This document shows, in pieces, positions 1 through 7,592 of a stretch of DNA of 38,929 bases (position 1 is its first letter; each line of letters opens with the position of its first letter). The notes beneath the pieces are model-generated. The model was not told the origin of the DNA. It saw only the letters and a list, made by a program, of their open reading frames with translations, and searched no databases. The DNA is from Caulobacteraceae bacterium (lineage in GTDB: Bacteria > Pseudomonadota > Alphaproteobacteria > Caulobacterales > Aquidulcibacteraceae), in contig WRPF01000024.1 in the NCBI GenBank assembly GCA_009773335.1, positions 1 through 38,929 on the forward strand, read 5' to 3'. The position numbers were made by a program, and so were the translations under genes.

Positions 1-252
1 TGGTGTTCGGGGGCGTTGATCGGTCGTCACCGGCGCCTTTTCGCACGAAGACGCCGGGGCTGTCGCGCGGCGCGGCAGTCGCCTCCGGCGCGGCTCCTGC
101 TGCACGCGCACGCCCTGACCATCCCGCACCCCGCCGGCGGCGTCCTGCACATCGCCGTGCCGCCGCCGTCCGCGTTCCGCGACGCCGCCGCCGCACTCGG
201 CCTCGCAAACGCCCTGCCGATGGGCGATACCCCCGTCATGCGCATTGAATGA
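1..252 (+). CDS. C-terminal fragment of an RluA-family RNA pseudouridine synthase (partial at window edge)
   Basis: The open frame runs in from the left edge and stops at 250-252. Its last ~55 residues (RLLLHAHALTIPHP, then a short strand and APL/PPP-like segment ending in an LGL helix) look like the C-terminal end of RluA-type synthases, where the R-L-x-L-H-A motif precedes a T/I-x-H-P turn. The same signature occurs in the complete family member at 1186. The catalytic domain lies outside the window. Upstream of about position 85 this frame is oddly arginine-rich and lacks the usual G-D-x-x-Y segment, so a frameshift or a frame misjudgement is possible. The family converts uridine to pseudouridine in rRNA or tRNA; the target cannot be told. 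Confidence 0.5.
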   Translation, partial: WCSGALIGRHRRLFARRRRGCRAARQSPPARLLLHAHALTIPHPAGGVLHIAVPPPSAFRDAAAALGLANALPMGDTPVMRIE

Positions 253-263
253 GGATGACGCCG

Positions 264-755
264 ATGACCCGCACGCTCCGCCTGCTCTGCATGGCCGCCC
301 TCGCCGCGACCCTCGCCGCGTGCGCGACACCCGGCCCCTACGCCGCCGCCAGCCGTCCGGGCGGCGCGGGCTATTCGGAGCTGCGCATCGAGAACGACCG
401 CTACCGCGTGAGCTATCGCGGCGCCCCCGGCCAGGAGGCGGCGTCGAACTTCGTGCTCTACCGCGCCGCCGAACTCGCCGTGAACAACGGCTACGACTGG
501 TTCATCGTCGACCAGCGCAATATCGAAGCGAACCGCGCATCCGGGCCGCGCGTGTCGGTAGGCGTCGGCGGCGGCTCCTATGGCCGCCACACCTCTGTCG
601 GCATCGGCACCAGCGTGGGCATCCCGATCGGCGGCGGCGGCCGTTCAGCGGACGCCTCCCTTGAAGCGCGTTTCGGCCGCGGCCCCAGGCCCGCCGACGC
701 CAACGCCTACGACGCGCGCCAGATTCTCCAGTCGCTTCGTCCGCCGGGACGGTGA
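264..755 (+). CDS. CC0125/CC1285-family lipoprotein
   Basis: The N-terminus is a short basic, hydrophobic signal peptide ending in a lipobox (LAATLAAC), so the protein should be lipidated on Cys20 and held in the cell envelope. The mature part has the pattern GYSELRIENDRYRVSYRG followed by an alanine-rich helix and NNGYDWFIVD, which I recognise from the Caulobacter CC0125/CC1285 lipoprotein group, and then a glycine-rich tail. Function is unknown. An upstream in-frame ATG at 249 overlaps the previous stop codon (ATGA). I prefer ATG 264 because a GAGG lies nine bases before it and it gives a typical signal peptide. Close packing with the upstream gene suggests cotranscription. Confidence 0.75.
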   Translation: MTRTLRLLCMAALAATLAACATPGPYAAASRPGGAGYSELRIENDRYRVSYRGAPGQEAASNFVLYRAAELAVNNGYDWFIVDQRNIEANRASGPRVSVGVGGGSYGRHTSVGIGTSVGIPIGGGGRSADASLEARFGRGPRPADANAYDARQILQSLRPPGR

Positions 756-826
756 TTTCGCCACCCCTGTCCTCCGCGAAGGGGAGAGAGGGAGACGGCG
801 CGCGCAAAGCGAACTAAGACACGCCC

Positions 827-1189
827 ATGCGTGAATTTCTTCTTGTGGCGCTGGGCGGCGCGCTCGGCGCGAGCGGCCGTTTCGGCGTCAATCTCATTGC
901 GCCGTGGAGCGGCGCGGGCGTGCCGTGGGCGACGCTCATGGTGAACGTGATCGGCGGCGCAGCCATGGGCGCGCTGTTTGCGGTCGCCGCCGACAACCGC
1001 CCGCTCATGCTGCTGCTTGGCGTCGGCGTGCTCGGCGGGTTCACGACCTTCTCGGCGTTCTCCATCGAAACCGTGCGCCTGCTGCAGCGTGGCGACGCCG
1101 CAACCGCGGTGATCTACATCGCGCTCTCCGTCACCCTCTCCATCGCCGCCGCCTTCGCGGGCCATGCGCTTGCGCGGAGCGTCGCATGA
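827..1189 (+). CDS. crcB: Fluoride-specific ion channel CrcB/FluC
   Basis: The 120-residue product is a small inner-membrane protein with four hydrophobic helices, the normal size for CrcB/Fluc. The family works as a dual-topology dimer that exports fluoride. Visible signatures are GGALGASGRFGVN near the N-terminus, the conserved Asn segment ATLMVNVIGG around residues 37-46, and GGFTTFSAFSIE around residues 71-82, which carries the phenylalanine-lined pore and the sodium-site turn. The stop overlaps the start of the next gene in ATGA, so translation of crcB and the pseudouridine synthase is probably coupled. This crcB-rluC pairing is common in alphaproteobacteria. No fluoride riboswitch was recognised in the short 756-826 gap. 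Confidence 0.95.
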   Translation: MREFLLVALGGALGASGRFGVNLIAPWSGAGVPWATLMVNVIGGAAMGALFAVAADNRPLMLLLGVGVLGGFTTFSAFSIETVRLLQRGDAATAVIYIALSVTLSIAAAFAGHALARSVA

Positions 1190-2172
1190 AGACCGTCGAG
1201 ACAATCACCATCGCGGAAGAGGAGGGCGAGGTCCGCCTCGACCGCTGGTTCCACCGCCACTTCCCGCATCTGACTCAAGGCCAGATCGGCAAGATGATCC
1301 GCACCGGACAGGTGCGCGTCGACGGCGCCCGCGCGAAGGAAAACGACCGGGTGCGGCCGGGTCAGACGGTGCGTGTCCCGCCGTTGCCGGAAGAAAAGGA
1401 ACGCGTCGAGCGCGTCACGATCACCGATGAGGAAATCGCCTTTGTGCGCGGCCTCGTGATCTTCAAGGACGACGACGTCCTCGTGCTGAACAAGCCTGCA
1501 GGCCTTCCCGTGCAGGGCGGCATGAAGACCGGCCGTCACCTCGACCTGCTGATGGACGGCCTCAAGTTCGAGTACGACGCGAAACCCAAACTCGTGCACC
1601 GCCTCGACCGCGACACGTCGGGCTGCCTCGTGCTCGCACGCACGCCGCGCGCGGCCGCTGCGATGGCGAAATCCTTCAAGAGCCGCGAGACGACGAAGAT
1701 CTACTGGGCCGTCGTGCTCGGCTGTCCGCGCCCCGCCGAAGGCGAGATCCGCGGCTGGCTCAAGAAATCGACGGGGCCGCTCGACGGCGACCGCGAGATG
1801 GTGCGCCAGGCCAAACACGGCGAGAAGGACGCGCTGTTTGCGATCACCGAGTACGTGACGATTTCGGAAGCCTATCCGCGCGCGGCCTGGATGGCGCTGA
1901 AGCCGATCACCGGGCGCACCCACCAGTTGCGCTTCCACATGGCCGGCATCGGTCATGCCATCCTCGGCGATCCGAAATACAAGTGCGACCGCGAAACGCC
2001 CGGCGCGCTGAGCGAACGCATGCACCTGCACGCCCGCGCCATCGAGATCCCGCACCCCGTGAAAGGCCTCGTGCGCGCCATCGCGCCGCTGCCGCCGCAC
2101 ATGAAGAAGACCTTCGACTCCCTCGGCTTCGTCGAGGGCGAGGCGAAGGACCCGTTCAAGTCGATGAAGTAG
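1186..2172 (+). CDS. rluC: RluC-type 23S rRNA pseudouridine synthase
   Basis: The 328-residue product has an N-terminal S4 RNA-binding domain (about residues 15-65, with LDRWFHRHFPHLTQGQI), then a RluA-family catalytic domain. The catalytic motif HRLDRDTSG places the nucleophilic aspartate at about residue 141. The C-terminal part carries GRTHQLRFHMA, GDPKY and RMHLHARAIEIPHP. The S4 plus RluA layout and the length fit RluC/RluD enzymes, which modify uridines of 23S rRNA; the neighbourhood (crcB before, HAD phosphatase and ATP12 after) fits the alphaproteobacterial RluC locus. ATG 1186 is chosen over longer in-frame extensions because it overlaps the crcB stop (ATGA) and begins the S4 domain correctly. 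Confidence 0.93.
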   Translation: MKTVETITIAEEEGEVRLDRWFHRHFPHLTQGQIGKMIRTGQVRVDGARAKENDRVRPGQTVRVPPLPEEKERVERVTITDEEIAFVRGLVIFKDDDVLVLNKPAGLPVQGGMKTGRHLDLLMDGLKFEYDAKPKLVHRLDRDTSGCLVLARTPRAAAAMAKSFKSRETTKIYWAVVLGCPRPAEGEIRGWLKKSTGPLDGDREMVRQAKHGEKDALFAITEYVTISEAYPRAAWMALKPITGRTHQLRFHMAGIGHAILGDPKYKCDRETPGALSERMHLHARAIEIPHPVKGLVRAIAPLPPHMKKTFDSLGFVEGEAKDPFKSMK

Positions 2173-2180
2173 CCGGCAAG

Positions 2181-2537
2181 CTACTGCTCGCAGGCGACGC
2201 CATTGCCGTCCATGTCGTGGTGGCGCCAGTAGCCGGGCTGTCCGTAGCGCGCATTCGCGACGCCGAGCCTGTCGGCGAACGCGCAGTGCGGGGCGGCGGC
2301 GAAGTGCTTCAGCCCGACGACGGGATCGCTGTAGCCCAGCATGATCAGCCCGAAGCCCACGCCCGCGCCGATGACCGCCGCGATCATCGCCACGCGCAGG
2401 AGACGCCCCGTTTCAACGACAAGACCGCGCAGCAGGGCGAAGACGCCGCGACGTAACTCGCCGAGGCGATCATGGCGCGCGGCCATCCGGAACGATTCAT
2501 GGATCGCGCTGCGCTGCGCATTCTCGAAGATGGCCAT
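2181..2537 (-). CDS. Membrane-anchored protein with C-terminal Excalibur calcium-binding domain
   Basis: The product (118 residues) has a single hydrophobic segment about residues 45-68 (VAMIAAVIGAGVGFGLIML) and ends in an Excalibur domain: a cysteine in AAPHCAF, GQPGYWRHHDMDGNGVACE, with the D-x-D-x-D/N-G-x-A-C-E calcium loop at the C-terminus. Such domains are extracytoplasmic and occur in surface proteins and nucleases. No nuclease domain is present here, so the function is unknown. The start at 2537 is preferred over a longer frame to 2570 because an AGGGA-like ribosome-binding sequence lies about eight bases upstream. It converges with rluC, leaving only eight bases between the stops. 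Confidence 0.72.
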   Translation of the reverse strand: MAIFENAQRSAIHESFRMAARHDRLGELRRGVFALLRGLVVETGRLLRVAMIAAVIGAGVGFGLIMLGYSDPVVGLKHFAAAPHCAFADRLGVANARYGQPGYWRHHDMDGNGVACEQ

Positions 2538-2609
2538 CCGCGCGGTCCCTGCCCAGGTTGAACGGGGCAACCTAGCGCGTTCCGGCTAACGCTTGCCTAA
2601 GCCGCAGCG

Positions 2610-3095
2610 TTAACGCACGAGCGGGTCCGGACCGAAGCGGTTGTCGCCGTCCTGGCCGGCCAGGAACAGCACGATGACCGCGGTGCGCAGCACCATCAGC
2701 GCGCCGAGCACGAGAGCCATGATCGCGATCAGCCGGCCCGCATCTCCCGGCAGGAGGTTTTCCGCGTTCAGCATGAGCCAGGCGAGGCCGCCGAGAACCA
2801 CCAGCTTCCAGACCAGCAACATCCCGCCGAAGCCGCGATCGTGCAGGCGCTTGAGCACCATCATCGCACTCGCCCATGGCACGAGCACCAACACCGCCAG
2901 CACCAGCGGCCCGCCGACGATGTCGAGCGCCGGCTGCAGTGCGATCAGCTGGTCCGGCAGCACGACGGCGCCCCGCGCGGCGAGCGCCCGGTCGCCGAAA
3001 TACGCCGCCACGCCGAGGACGGCGAACGTCAGCACATAGCCGAGCCAGAGCCCCCTGCGGCTCACGCGCCCGGACGGCGACAGCAGAAATCCCAT
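2610..3095 (-). CDS. DUF805 family membrane protein (first copy)
   Basis: The 161-residue protein has the complete DUF805 plan: a short N-terminal segment (GFLLSPSGRVSRR), several membrane helices, the motif KRLHDRGFGG about residues 82-91, two further helices and the terminal GQDGDNRFGPDP. The family consists of small inner-membrane proteins without an assigned biochemical role. AGGAG lies nine bases before the ATG. A second DUF805 gene of different base composition lies directly upstream in the same orientation (3196-3732), separated by about 100 bases, so this is a tandem pair. Confidence 0.9.
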   Translation of the reverse strand: MGFLLSPSGRVSRRGLWLGYVLTFAVLGVAAYFGDRALAARGAVVLPDQLIALQPALDIVGGPLVLAVLVLVPWASAMMVLKRLHDRGFGGMLLVWKLVVLGGLAWLMLNAENLLPGDAGRLIAIMALVLGALMVLRTAVIVLFLAGQDGDNRFGPDPLVR

Positions 3096-3195
3096 TGAGT
3101 CAGGCTCCTACCCTGCGCCCCAATAGCCGCAAGGTGCATCGAGGTCACGACGCTTCCCTTGGACCATGAATTTGACCCCAAAAAGTCAGTTAGAC

Positions 3196-3732
3196 TTAAC
3201 CGACCGCCGGATCGGCGCTCTTGCTCAATGGGTCTGGCCCGTAGCGGTTTTCTCCCTTTCTGCCGGGCCAGAAGAGCATCAGCAGCCCGCCCCAAAAACC
3301 GACTAACGTTCCTGCGGCAACAACAGCAGAGATAAGAATCGTCGCCGATTGCCATTGGGTAGGGGGCGCAGCGAACACCAACTCCTTAGAGAAATGGATC
3401 GAGGCGAACAAGCCGACGTATGGCGCGATCCAAGTGGTCGCCGCAAACACTACCCCCCGCCCGACATCGTGAAGCCGCCGCAGGCCGGTCGCAAAAAGCG
3501 GCCACGCGGCGACAACAGTCAGCCCGATCTGCGCTGGCCCTTCGCCCAAGGTAAGGATGGCGCTCCGTATCAATTTCGATTGGACATGGTCTTCGAGCGT
3601 TGTGGTGAACTCGGGAAAGTACGCCCAGTCCAACCCGCCAGTAGCGACTCCCAGTCCAATGATTGGCAGCACCACGTAGAGCCAGTAACTCTCCCGGCTC
3701 ATGCGTCCCTTCGAACCAAACAGAAATCCCAC
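3196..3732 (-). CDS. DUF805 family membrane protein (second copy)
   Basis: The product has the same plan as the neighbouring copy: VGFLFGSKGRMSRESYW at the start, the motif LRRLHDVGRG, membrane helices and the terminal PGRKGENRYGPDP. I take the start as GTG 3732 (178 residues): a GGAGG sits eight bases before it, and it lines up with the start of the sister gene at 3095. An ATG at 3747 would add five residues but would place the ribosome-binding site inside the coding region. The gene is less GC-rich (about 57% in a hand-counted line) than its surroundings and differs clearly in sequence from the first copy, so independent acquisition is likelier than recent duplication. Confidence 0.85.
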   Translation of the reverse strand: MGFLFGSKGRMSRESYWLYVVLPIIGLGVATGGLDWAYFPEFTTTLEDHVQSKLIRSAILTLGEGPAQIGLTVVAAWPLFATGLRRLHDVGRGVVFAATTWIAPYVGLFASIHFSKELVFAAPPTQWQSATILISAVVAAGTLVGFWGGLLMLFWPGRKGENRYGPDPLSKSADPAVG

Positions 3733-3799
3733 GAAACACGCCTCCACATCGCCCGAATCGGTTGGTGAGTAGTCAGTTCAAGGAATGATGCAAACCTCC

Positions 3800-4462
3800 A
3801 TGTCAAAACTCGCCGTTTTCGATGTCGACGGCACCCTCGTCGACAGCCGCCGCTCCATCGCGGAGGCCATGGGATCGGCGTTCCGTTCGCTGAACCTGCC
3901 CGCGCCGGGCTATGACGAGACCCGCCGGATCGTGGGGCTGTCGCTGGAGCCGGCCATCGCCGTGCTGGCGCCCGATCTCGATCGCTCCCGCTATCCGGTG
4001 CTGGCGCAGGCCTACAAGGACGCGTTCGTGGCCAACCGCGACGCGGGTCTTGTGGAGCCGCTCTACGAGGGCGCGAAGGAAATCGTCACGGAACTGCGCG
4101 CGGCGGGCTGGCGGCTCGGCGTCGCCACCGGCAAGGCGCGGCGCGGCGTGGACGCCTTCCTCGAACGCCACGGCTTCGAGGGCCTTTTCGATGCCGCCTT
4201 CTGCGCCGACGACGGCCCCGGCAAACCCGACCCGCACATGCTTAACCTCGTCATCGAGGCCGTCGGCGCGCGCGCCGCCGACACCATCATGATCGGCGAC
4301 ACGAGCTTCGACATGGCGATGGCGCGCGCCGCTGACACGTATGCGCAGGGCGTGACGTGGGGCTTCCACACCGTGGAGGAAATCCAGTCGGGCGGCGCCC
4401 ACCACATCGCGGAAGACTTCGCGATCCTGCGCGCCGAGCTTGATCGCTGGGCAAACGGCTGA
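3800..4462 (+). CDS. HAD-IA family hydrolase (phosphoglycolate phosphatase-like)
   Basis: All HAD motifs are visible: motif I FDVDGTLVDS at the N-terminus (nucleophile and acid/base aspartates at about residues 8 and 10), motif II GVATGK, the lysine in GPGKPDPHML, and motif III IMIGDTSFDMAMA. The helical cap between motifs I and II is that of subfamily IA. The enzyme should dephosphorylate a small phosphorylated metabolite; the substrate is not determinable. In many alphaproteobacteria this gene lies between rluC and ATP12, and it does here once the minus-strand insert is discounted. ATGs at 3785 and 3788 would add a few residues (MMQTS); I chose 3800 because motif I then sits at the usual distance. 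Confidence 0.88.
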   Translation: MSKLAVFDVDGTLVDSRRSIAEAMGSAFRSLNLPAPGYDETRRIVGLSLEPAIAVLAPDLDRSRYPVLAQAYKDAFVANRDAGLVEPLYEGAKEIVTELRAAGWRLGVATGKARRGVDAFLERHGFEGLFDAAFCADDGPGKPDPHMLNLVIEAVGARAADTIMIGDTSFDMAMARAADTYAQGVTWGFHTVEEIQSGGAHHIAEDFAILRAELDRWANG

Positions 4463-4487
4463 CGACAATCCGCCGACGGAGGGAACG

Positions 4488-5042
4488 ATGATCAGATTCC
4501 TGTTGGGCGTTCTTGCGGGCGCAGTGTTCGCGTTCGCCTTCGTGCGCTTCGATCTCGCCCCGCCGGGCCTTTTCGGGCTGCCGGACAAGGTGCGCGGCAA
4601 TCTGGTCTCCGCGGCGGTCGAGGAAGATCTCTACGACCTCTCGCGCACCCCCGAGGCGCACACCCGGGCGCTGAAGGTCTATTTCGCCAATCGCGCCGAC
4701 GACGCCGCCCGGGTCGATGCGGAGGCGGGCTTTCCCTTTCTCGACGCGCTGCACCGCAAGCGCGCAGTCCGCGAAGCGCGCCAGCTGTCGGCGCAGTGGT
4801 CGGCGTTCGACGCTGTCCTTGAGCAACCCGCCCTGCGCGCGGCGCTCGAAAAACGGCACGGCGCAACCGACACAGAGACCCTCAAGCGCGCGCAACTCCA
4901 TGCTGCGTATCTGGAGACGCCGTTCCTGCGGCGCTGGTACGCAGCGCAAGGACGGACGGTCGATGCCGACACGCTGCGCGCCGCACTCGCCGAAACGGCG
5001 AAAGACGACGCGCCGGGGAACGGACCTGCATCGCCGCGCTGA
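4488..5042 (+). CDS. Hypothetical membrane-anchored protein
   Basis: I do not recognise this 184-residue protein. It starts with a hydrophobic N-terminal segment (MIRFLLGVLAGAVFAFAF) that could be a signal anchor, followed by a charged, mainly helical region with no cysteine and no motif I can name. ATG 4488 is supported by GGAGGGA five bases upstream; a longer frame from 4440 lacks such support. The gene lies 25 bases after the HAD hydrolase and 46 bases before ATP12, so the three probably form an operon. Base composition is like its neighbours. Confidence 0.7.
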   Translation: MIRFLLGVLAGAVFAFAFVRFDLAPPGLFGLPDKVRGNLVSAAVEEDLYDLSRTPEAHTRALKVYFANRADDAARVDAEAGFPFLDALHRKRAVREARQLSAQWSAFDAVLEQPALRAALEKRHGATDTETLKRAQLHAAYLETPFLRRWYAAQGRTVDADTLRAALAETAKDDAPGNGPASPR

Positions 5043-5088
5043 TGCGCCTGCTTGACGGAACACGGGCGGCGCCCGAGGCACACGCCCC

Positions 5089-5808
5089 ATGAGCACCGAC
5101 GATCTCCACGCCCACAGGCGCGCCTACAAGCAAGCGACCGCGCGTCCCAAGGACGGCGGCGCGGCAGTGCTCATCGACGGCATGCACCTGCGCACGCCCG
5201 GCAAGATAGCGTTCCTCACGCCGACGCTGGCGCTGGCGCAGGCCTGCGCCGACGAATGGAACGCGCAGGAGGAGGTCGTGCGGCCGGATACGATGCCGGT
5301 CACGCGGCTCGTCAACGTCGCGCTCGATCACACCGCGCGCACGCGCGACATCATCGTCGAGAGCATCAGTGGCTACGCCGCGACCGATCTCGTCTGCCAC
5401 CGCGCCGAGCATCCCGAGGCGCTCGTGGTCCGGCAGGCGACGGCGTGGGATCCGCTGGTGGCGTGGGCGGGCGAGAAACTCGGCGCGCCGCTAAACGTGG
5501 TCGCGGGCGTCATCGCCGCCGACCAGCCGCTCGAAGCGCGCGAGGCGTTCGAACGCGCCGCGCGCGAACACGACGACTTCGCGCTCACCGCCCTTGCGCA
5601 CACGGTGGGCATTTCCGGTTCGGGCGTGCTGGGCTTTGCACTCTCCGCCGGACGCCTCGATTCCGTGGCGGCCTTCGAGGCGGCCTGCCTCGACGATATC
5701 TGGCAGCTCGATACGTGGGGCGAAGACCACTTCGCCCGCAAACGCCTGGACGATCTCGAAGCGGAGTTCGTGGCGCTGGGGCGCTACTTCGCGGCGCTTC
5801 GCGCCTGA
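5089..5808 (+). CDS. ATP12 family F1-ATPase assembly chaperone
   Basis: The 239-residue protein matches the bacterial ATP12 family, which binds the F1 alpha subunit and helps assemble the F1 head of ATP synthase; it is known from mitochondria and alphaproteobacteria. Visible features are the N-terminal strand region IDGMHLRTPGKIAFLTPTLA, the helix ALAQACADEWNAQEE, TMPVTRLVNVALD, and later VAWAGEKLGAPL and the C-terminal acidic helix with WGEDHFARKRLDDLEAEF. The length is as expected. Its place after the RluC and HAD genes is typical for alphaproteobacteria and is one of the reasons for assigning the window to that class. Confidence 0.9.
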   Translation: MSTDDLHAHRRAYKQATARPKDGGAAVLIDGMHLRTPGKIAFLTPTLALAQACADEWNAQEEVVRPDTMPVTRLVNVALDHTARTRDIIVESISGYAATDLVCHRAEHPEALVVRQATAWDPLVAWAGEKLGAPLNVVAGVIAADQPLEAREAFERAAREHDDFALTALAHTVGISGSGVLGFALSAGRLDSVAAFEAACLDDIWQLDTWGEDHFARKRLDDLEAEFVALGRYFAALRA

Positions 5809-5833
5809 GCGGGTCCGTGGTAGGTTCTGCCCC

Positions 5834-6004
5834 ATGACCAAGCGCCTCCCCACCGGCGAAGAGATCCGTCTTGCGGCCCATGAACGGGTGAAGGCGGCTG
5901 TGGCCAAGCAGGTGCGCCCGACATCGCCGACCAAGACGGTCGCCGCAAAGAAAGCGGCCGCAAAGAAAAAGGCAGCTGCGCGCCGCCCTCGCGCCAGCGC
6001 CTGA
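5834..6004 (+). CDS. Small lysine/alanine-rich protein upstream of the zeta-like kinase
   Basis: This 56-residue product begins with MTKRLPTGEEIRLAAHERV, an amphipathic helix, and ends in a strongly basic tail rich in K-A-A-A-K repeats, like histone H1-type tails. It lies 25 bases after ATP12, and only one base separates its stop from the TTG proposed for the next gene, so the two are probably translated together. The basic tail could bind nucleic acid, or the protein could be a partner or antitoxin of the kinase; neither is shown. The ribosome-binding site is weak. I believe it is real because of its codon pattern and tight coupling. Confidence 0.6.
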   Translation: MTKRLPTGEEIRLAAHERVKAAVAKQVRPTSPTKTVAAKKAAAKKKAAARRPRASA

Positions 6005-6005
6005 G

Positions 6006-6674
6006 TTGTCGTCCCCGGAGGAAGCGCCGCTGCTCGTGATCGTCGCGGGCCCCAACGGCGCGGGCAAGACGACGATCGCCGCGCCGGGACCGGGCGGACT
6101 GCTTGAACTTTTCGGGCTCGACGCGACCGAGCGGCTCAACGCCGACGACGAGGCCGCAGCGCGCGTCGCGGCAGGCGACGCCCCCGGCCCGGAGACACAG
6201 CTCGCCGCCGCCCGCGCCATCGACGCGCGCCTCGCCGAGGCCGTCGAGGCCGGGCGCTCCGTGCTGGTGGAGACGGTGCTCTCCTCGGAGAAGTACCGCC
6301 CCCTGTTGGAGCGCGCCCGCGCGCGGGGCTACCGGACGGCGCTGGTCTATGTCGCGCTCCAGCATCACCTGCTCTCGGCCAAGCGCGTGAAGCTCCGCGT
6401 CGCCGCGGGCGGCCACGACGTCCCCGCCGACCGGCTCGCACCGCGCTGGAAGCGCTCGCTGGAAAACCTCGTGTGGTTCGGCGCCCGCGCGGACGCGGTC
6501 TACGTGCTCGACAACAGCGCCGGCGCATCCGGCCCCGCGCTGCTGGTGGCGATCACGCCGGAGGCGGACTACGCCGACCGCGACTTCATCGCCATGCTGC
6601 CGCAGCGTCTGCGCGACGCCCTGCAGGCGATGCTCGCGGAGCGGAAGGCGCTGCGTGAGAGCGGAACCTATTAG
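6006..6674 (+). CDS. Zeta toxin-like P-loop kinase
   Basis: A Walker A motif (AGPNGAGKTT, residues 14-23) opens the protein. It is followed by an aspartate-rich ERLNADDEAA segment, VLVETVLSSEKYRPLLERA, GYRTALVYVAL and R-V-x-x-GGHDVPADRLAPRW with a RSLENL helix. This is the pattern of the chromosomal zeta-toxin/ATPase family; true zeta toxins phosphorylate UDP-N-acetylglucosamine and block wall synthesis. The family also contains members without proven toxicity. The TTG at 6006 is one base after the stop of the small basic gene and has no clear ribosome-binding site. A GTG at 6036 after GGAGGA is possible but would start very close to Walker A. The stop overlaps the signal peptidase stop by four bases. 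Confidence 0.75.
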   Translation: MSSPEEAPLLVIVAGPNGAGKTTIAAPGPGGLLELFGLDATERLNADDEAAARVAAGDAPGPETQLAAARAIDARLAEAVEAGRSVLVETVLSSEKYRPLLERARARGYRTALVYVALQHHLLSAKRVKLRVAAGGHDVPADRLAPRWKRSLENLVWFGARADAVYVLDNSAGASGPALLVAITPEADYADRDFIAMLPQRLRDALQAMLAERKALRESGTY

Positions 6675-7444
6675 GGTCGCATCGCGCCCAAAACCTGAGG
6701 AATGTACGTTTCATTCCCCATCACATACGTGACTTTTCCGCAGACGCTTGCCACCGGCACATACCCGAAGCCCCCCATCTCAAAGCGGCTGTCAGCGGAA
6801 TTGTCGCGATTGTCACCCAGCATGAAGAGATAACCGTCGGGCACCTTGTAGACTTGCGTGTCGTCGCCCGGCGTCACCCCTTCCGGTTTGGATTCGGAGC
6901 ACATGCTCTCCGCCCCTGGCGTATCGGCGGGCAGGCCTGCAGGCACATCGCACGTCTGCGTGACAACCCCAGGTTCCGCGTGAAGGGACAGGACGCGATA
7001 CCGCACGCTATCCGCGCTGGTCTCGTTCGAGACATCGTAGGCGACTTCACCGCCCCAGCTGTCATCGAGCGTGAGCGTGCTTGTCGGCGCCGAGGTGATC
7101 GCACGGCCGTTCACGCGCAGAACGCCGTCACTGATCTGCACTGTATCGCCGCCAATCCCCACGACGCGCTTTACAAAGCTCCTGTCGGGATGGGTGTCAG
7201 GCCGGAAGACGACGATGTCGCCGCGCTTCGGCGAGCGCCCGTTGGCGTAGGCGAACTTGTCGGCAATGAAATAGTCGCCCGGCGCGATCGCCGGCTGCAT
7301 GGAGGCAGAAGGCGCGCGGAATGGTCGATAGACGACGCGAGCACCGAGAAATCCGAGCGATACGCACGCCGACAGCGCCGCGAGGATCGCGATCGGCAGC
7401 GGCATATCGAGAATATAGATGTCCTTCGAGCGGTCCCGCGCCAT
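6671..7444 (-). CDS. lepB: Signal peptidase I
   Basis: This inner-membrane serine protease removes signal peptides from secreted preproteins. The N-terminus has one hydrophobic helix (about residues 14-36), followed by box B with the catalytic serine in APSASMQP (about Ser48), box D with the catalytic lysine in SFVKRVVG (about Lys92), and box E GDNRDNSADSR. An insertion with two cysteines (TQTCDVP and ESMCSES) lies between boxes D and E, as in many proteobacterial enzymes. I chose ATG 7444, preceded by a GGGGG stretch, over TTG 7456. The gene overlaps the zeta-like gene tail to tail by four bases and is divergent from pccB. It is not next to lepA or rnc, so it may be a second copy. Confidence 0.92.
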   Translation of the reverse strand: MARDRSKDIYILDMPLPIAILAALSACVSLGFLGARVVYRPFRAPSASMQPAIAPGDYFIADKFAYANGRSPKRGDIVVFRPDTHPDRSFVKRVVGIGGDTVQISDGVLRVNGRAITSAPTSTLTLDDSWGGEVAYDVSNETSADSVRYRVLSLHAEPGVVTQTCDVPAGLPADTPGAESMCSESKPEGVTPGDDTQVYKVPDGYLFMLGDNRDNSADSRFEMGGFGYVPVASVCGKVTYVMGNETYIPQVLGAMRP

Positions 7445-7592
7445 GTCATCCCCCAACCATGCGAAACCTTAACCGCCGACGAACGCGGGGGAAAGCGCAA
7501 CTTGATCCTGCCGGAAGGGTCAGTTCTTGCCACCCGCCCCCGCCATCGCTAGCACCGACGCAACATTCTCCCCACCCGGAAGGCCCCGCCCC

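Noticed and set aside
756-826. Fluoride riboswitch before crcB
   Set aside because: The gap is only 71 bases and I could not find the conserved pseudoknot elements.
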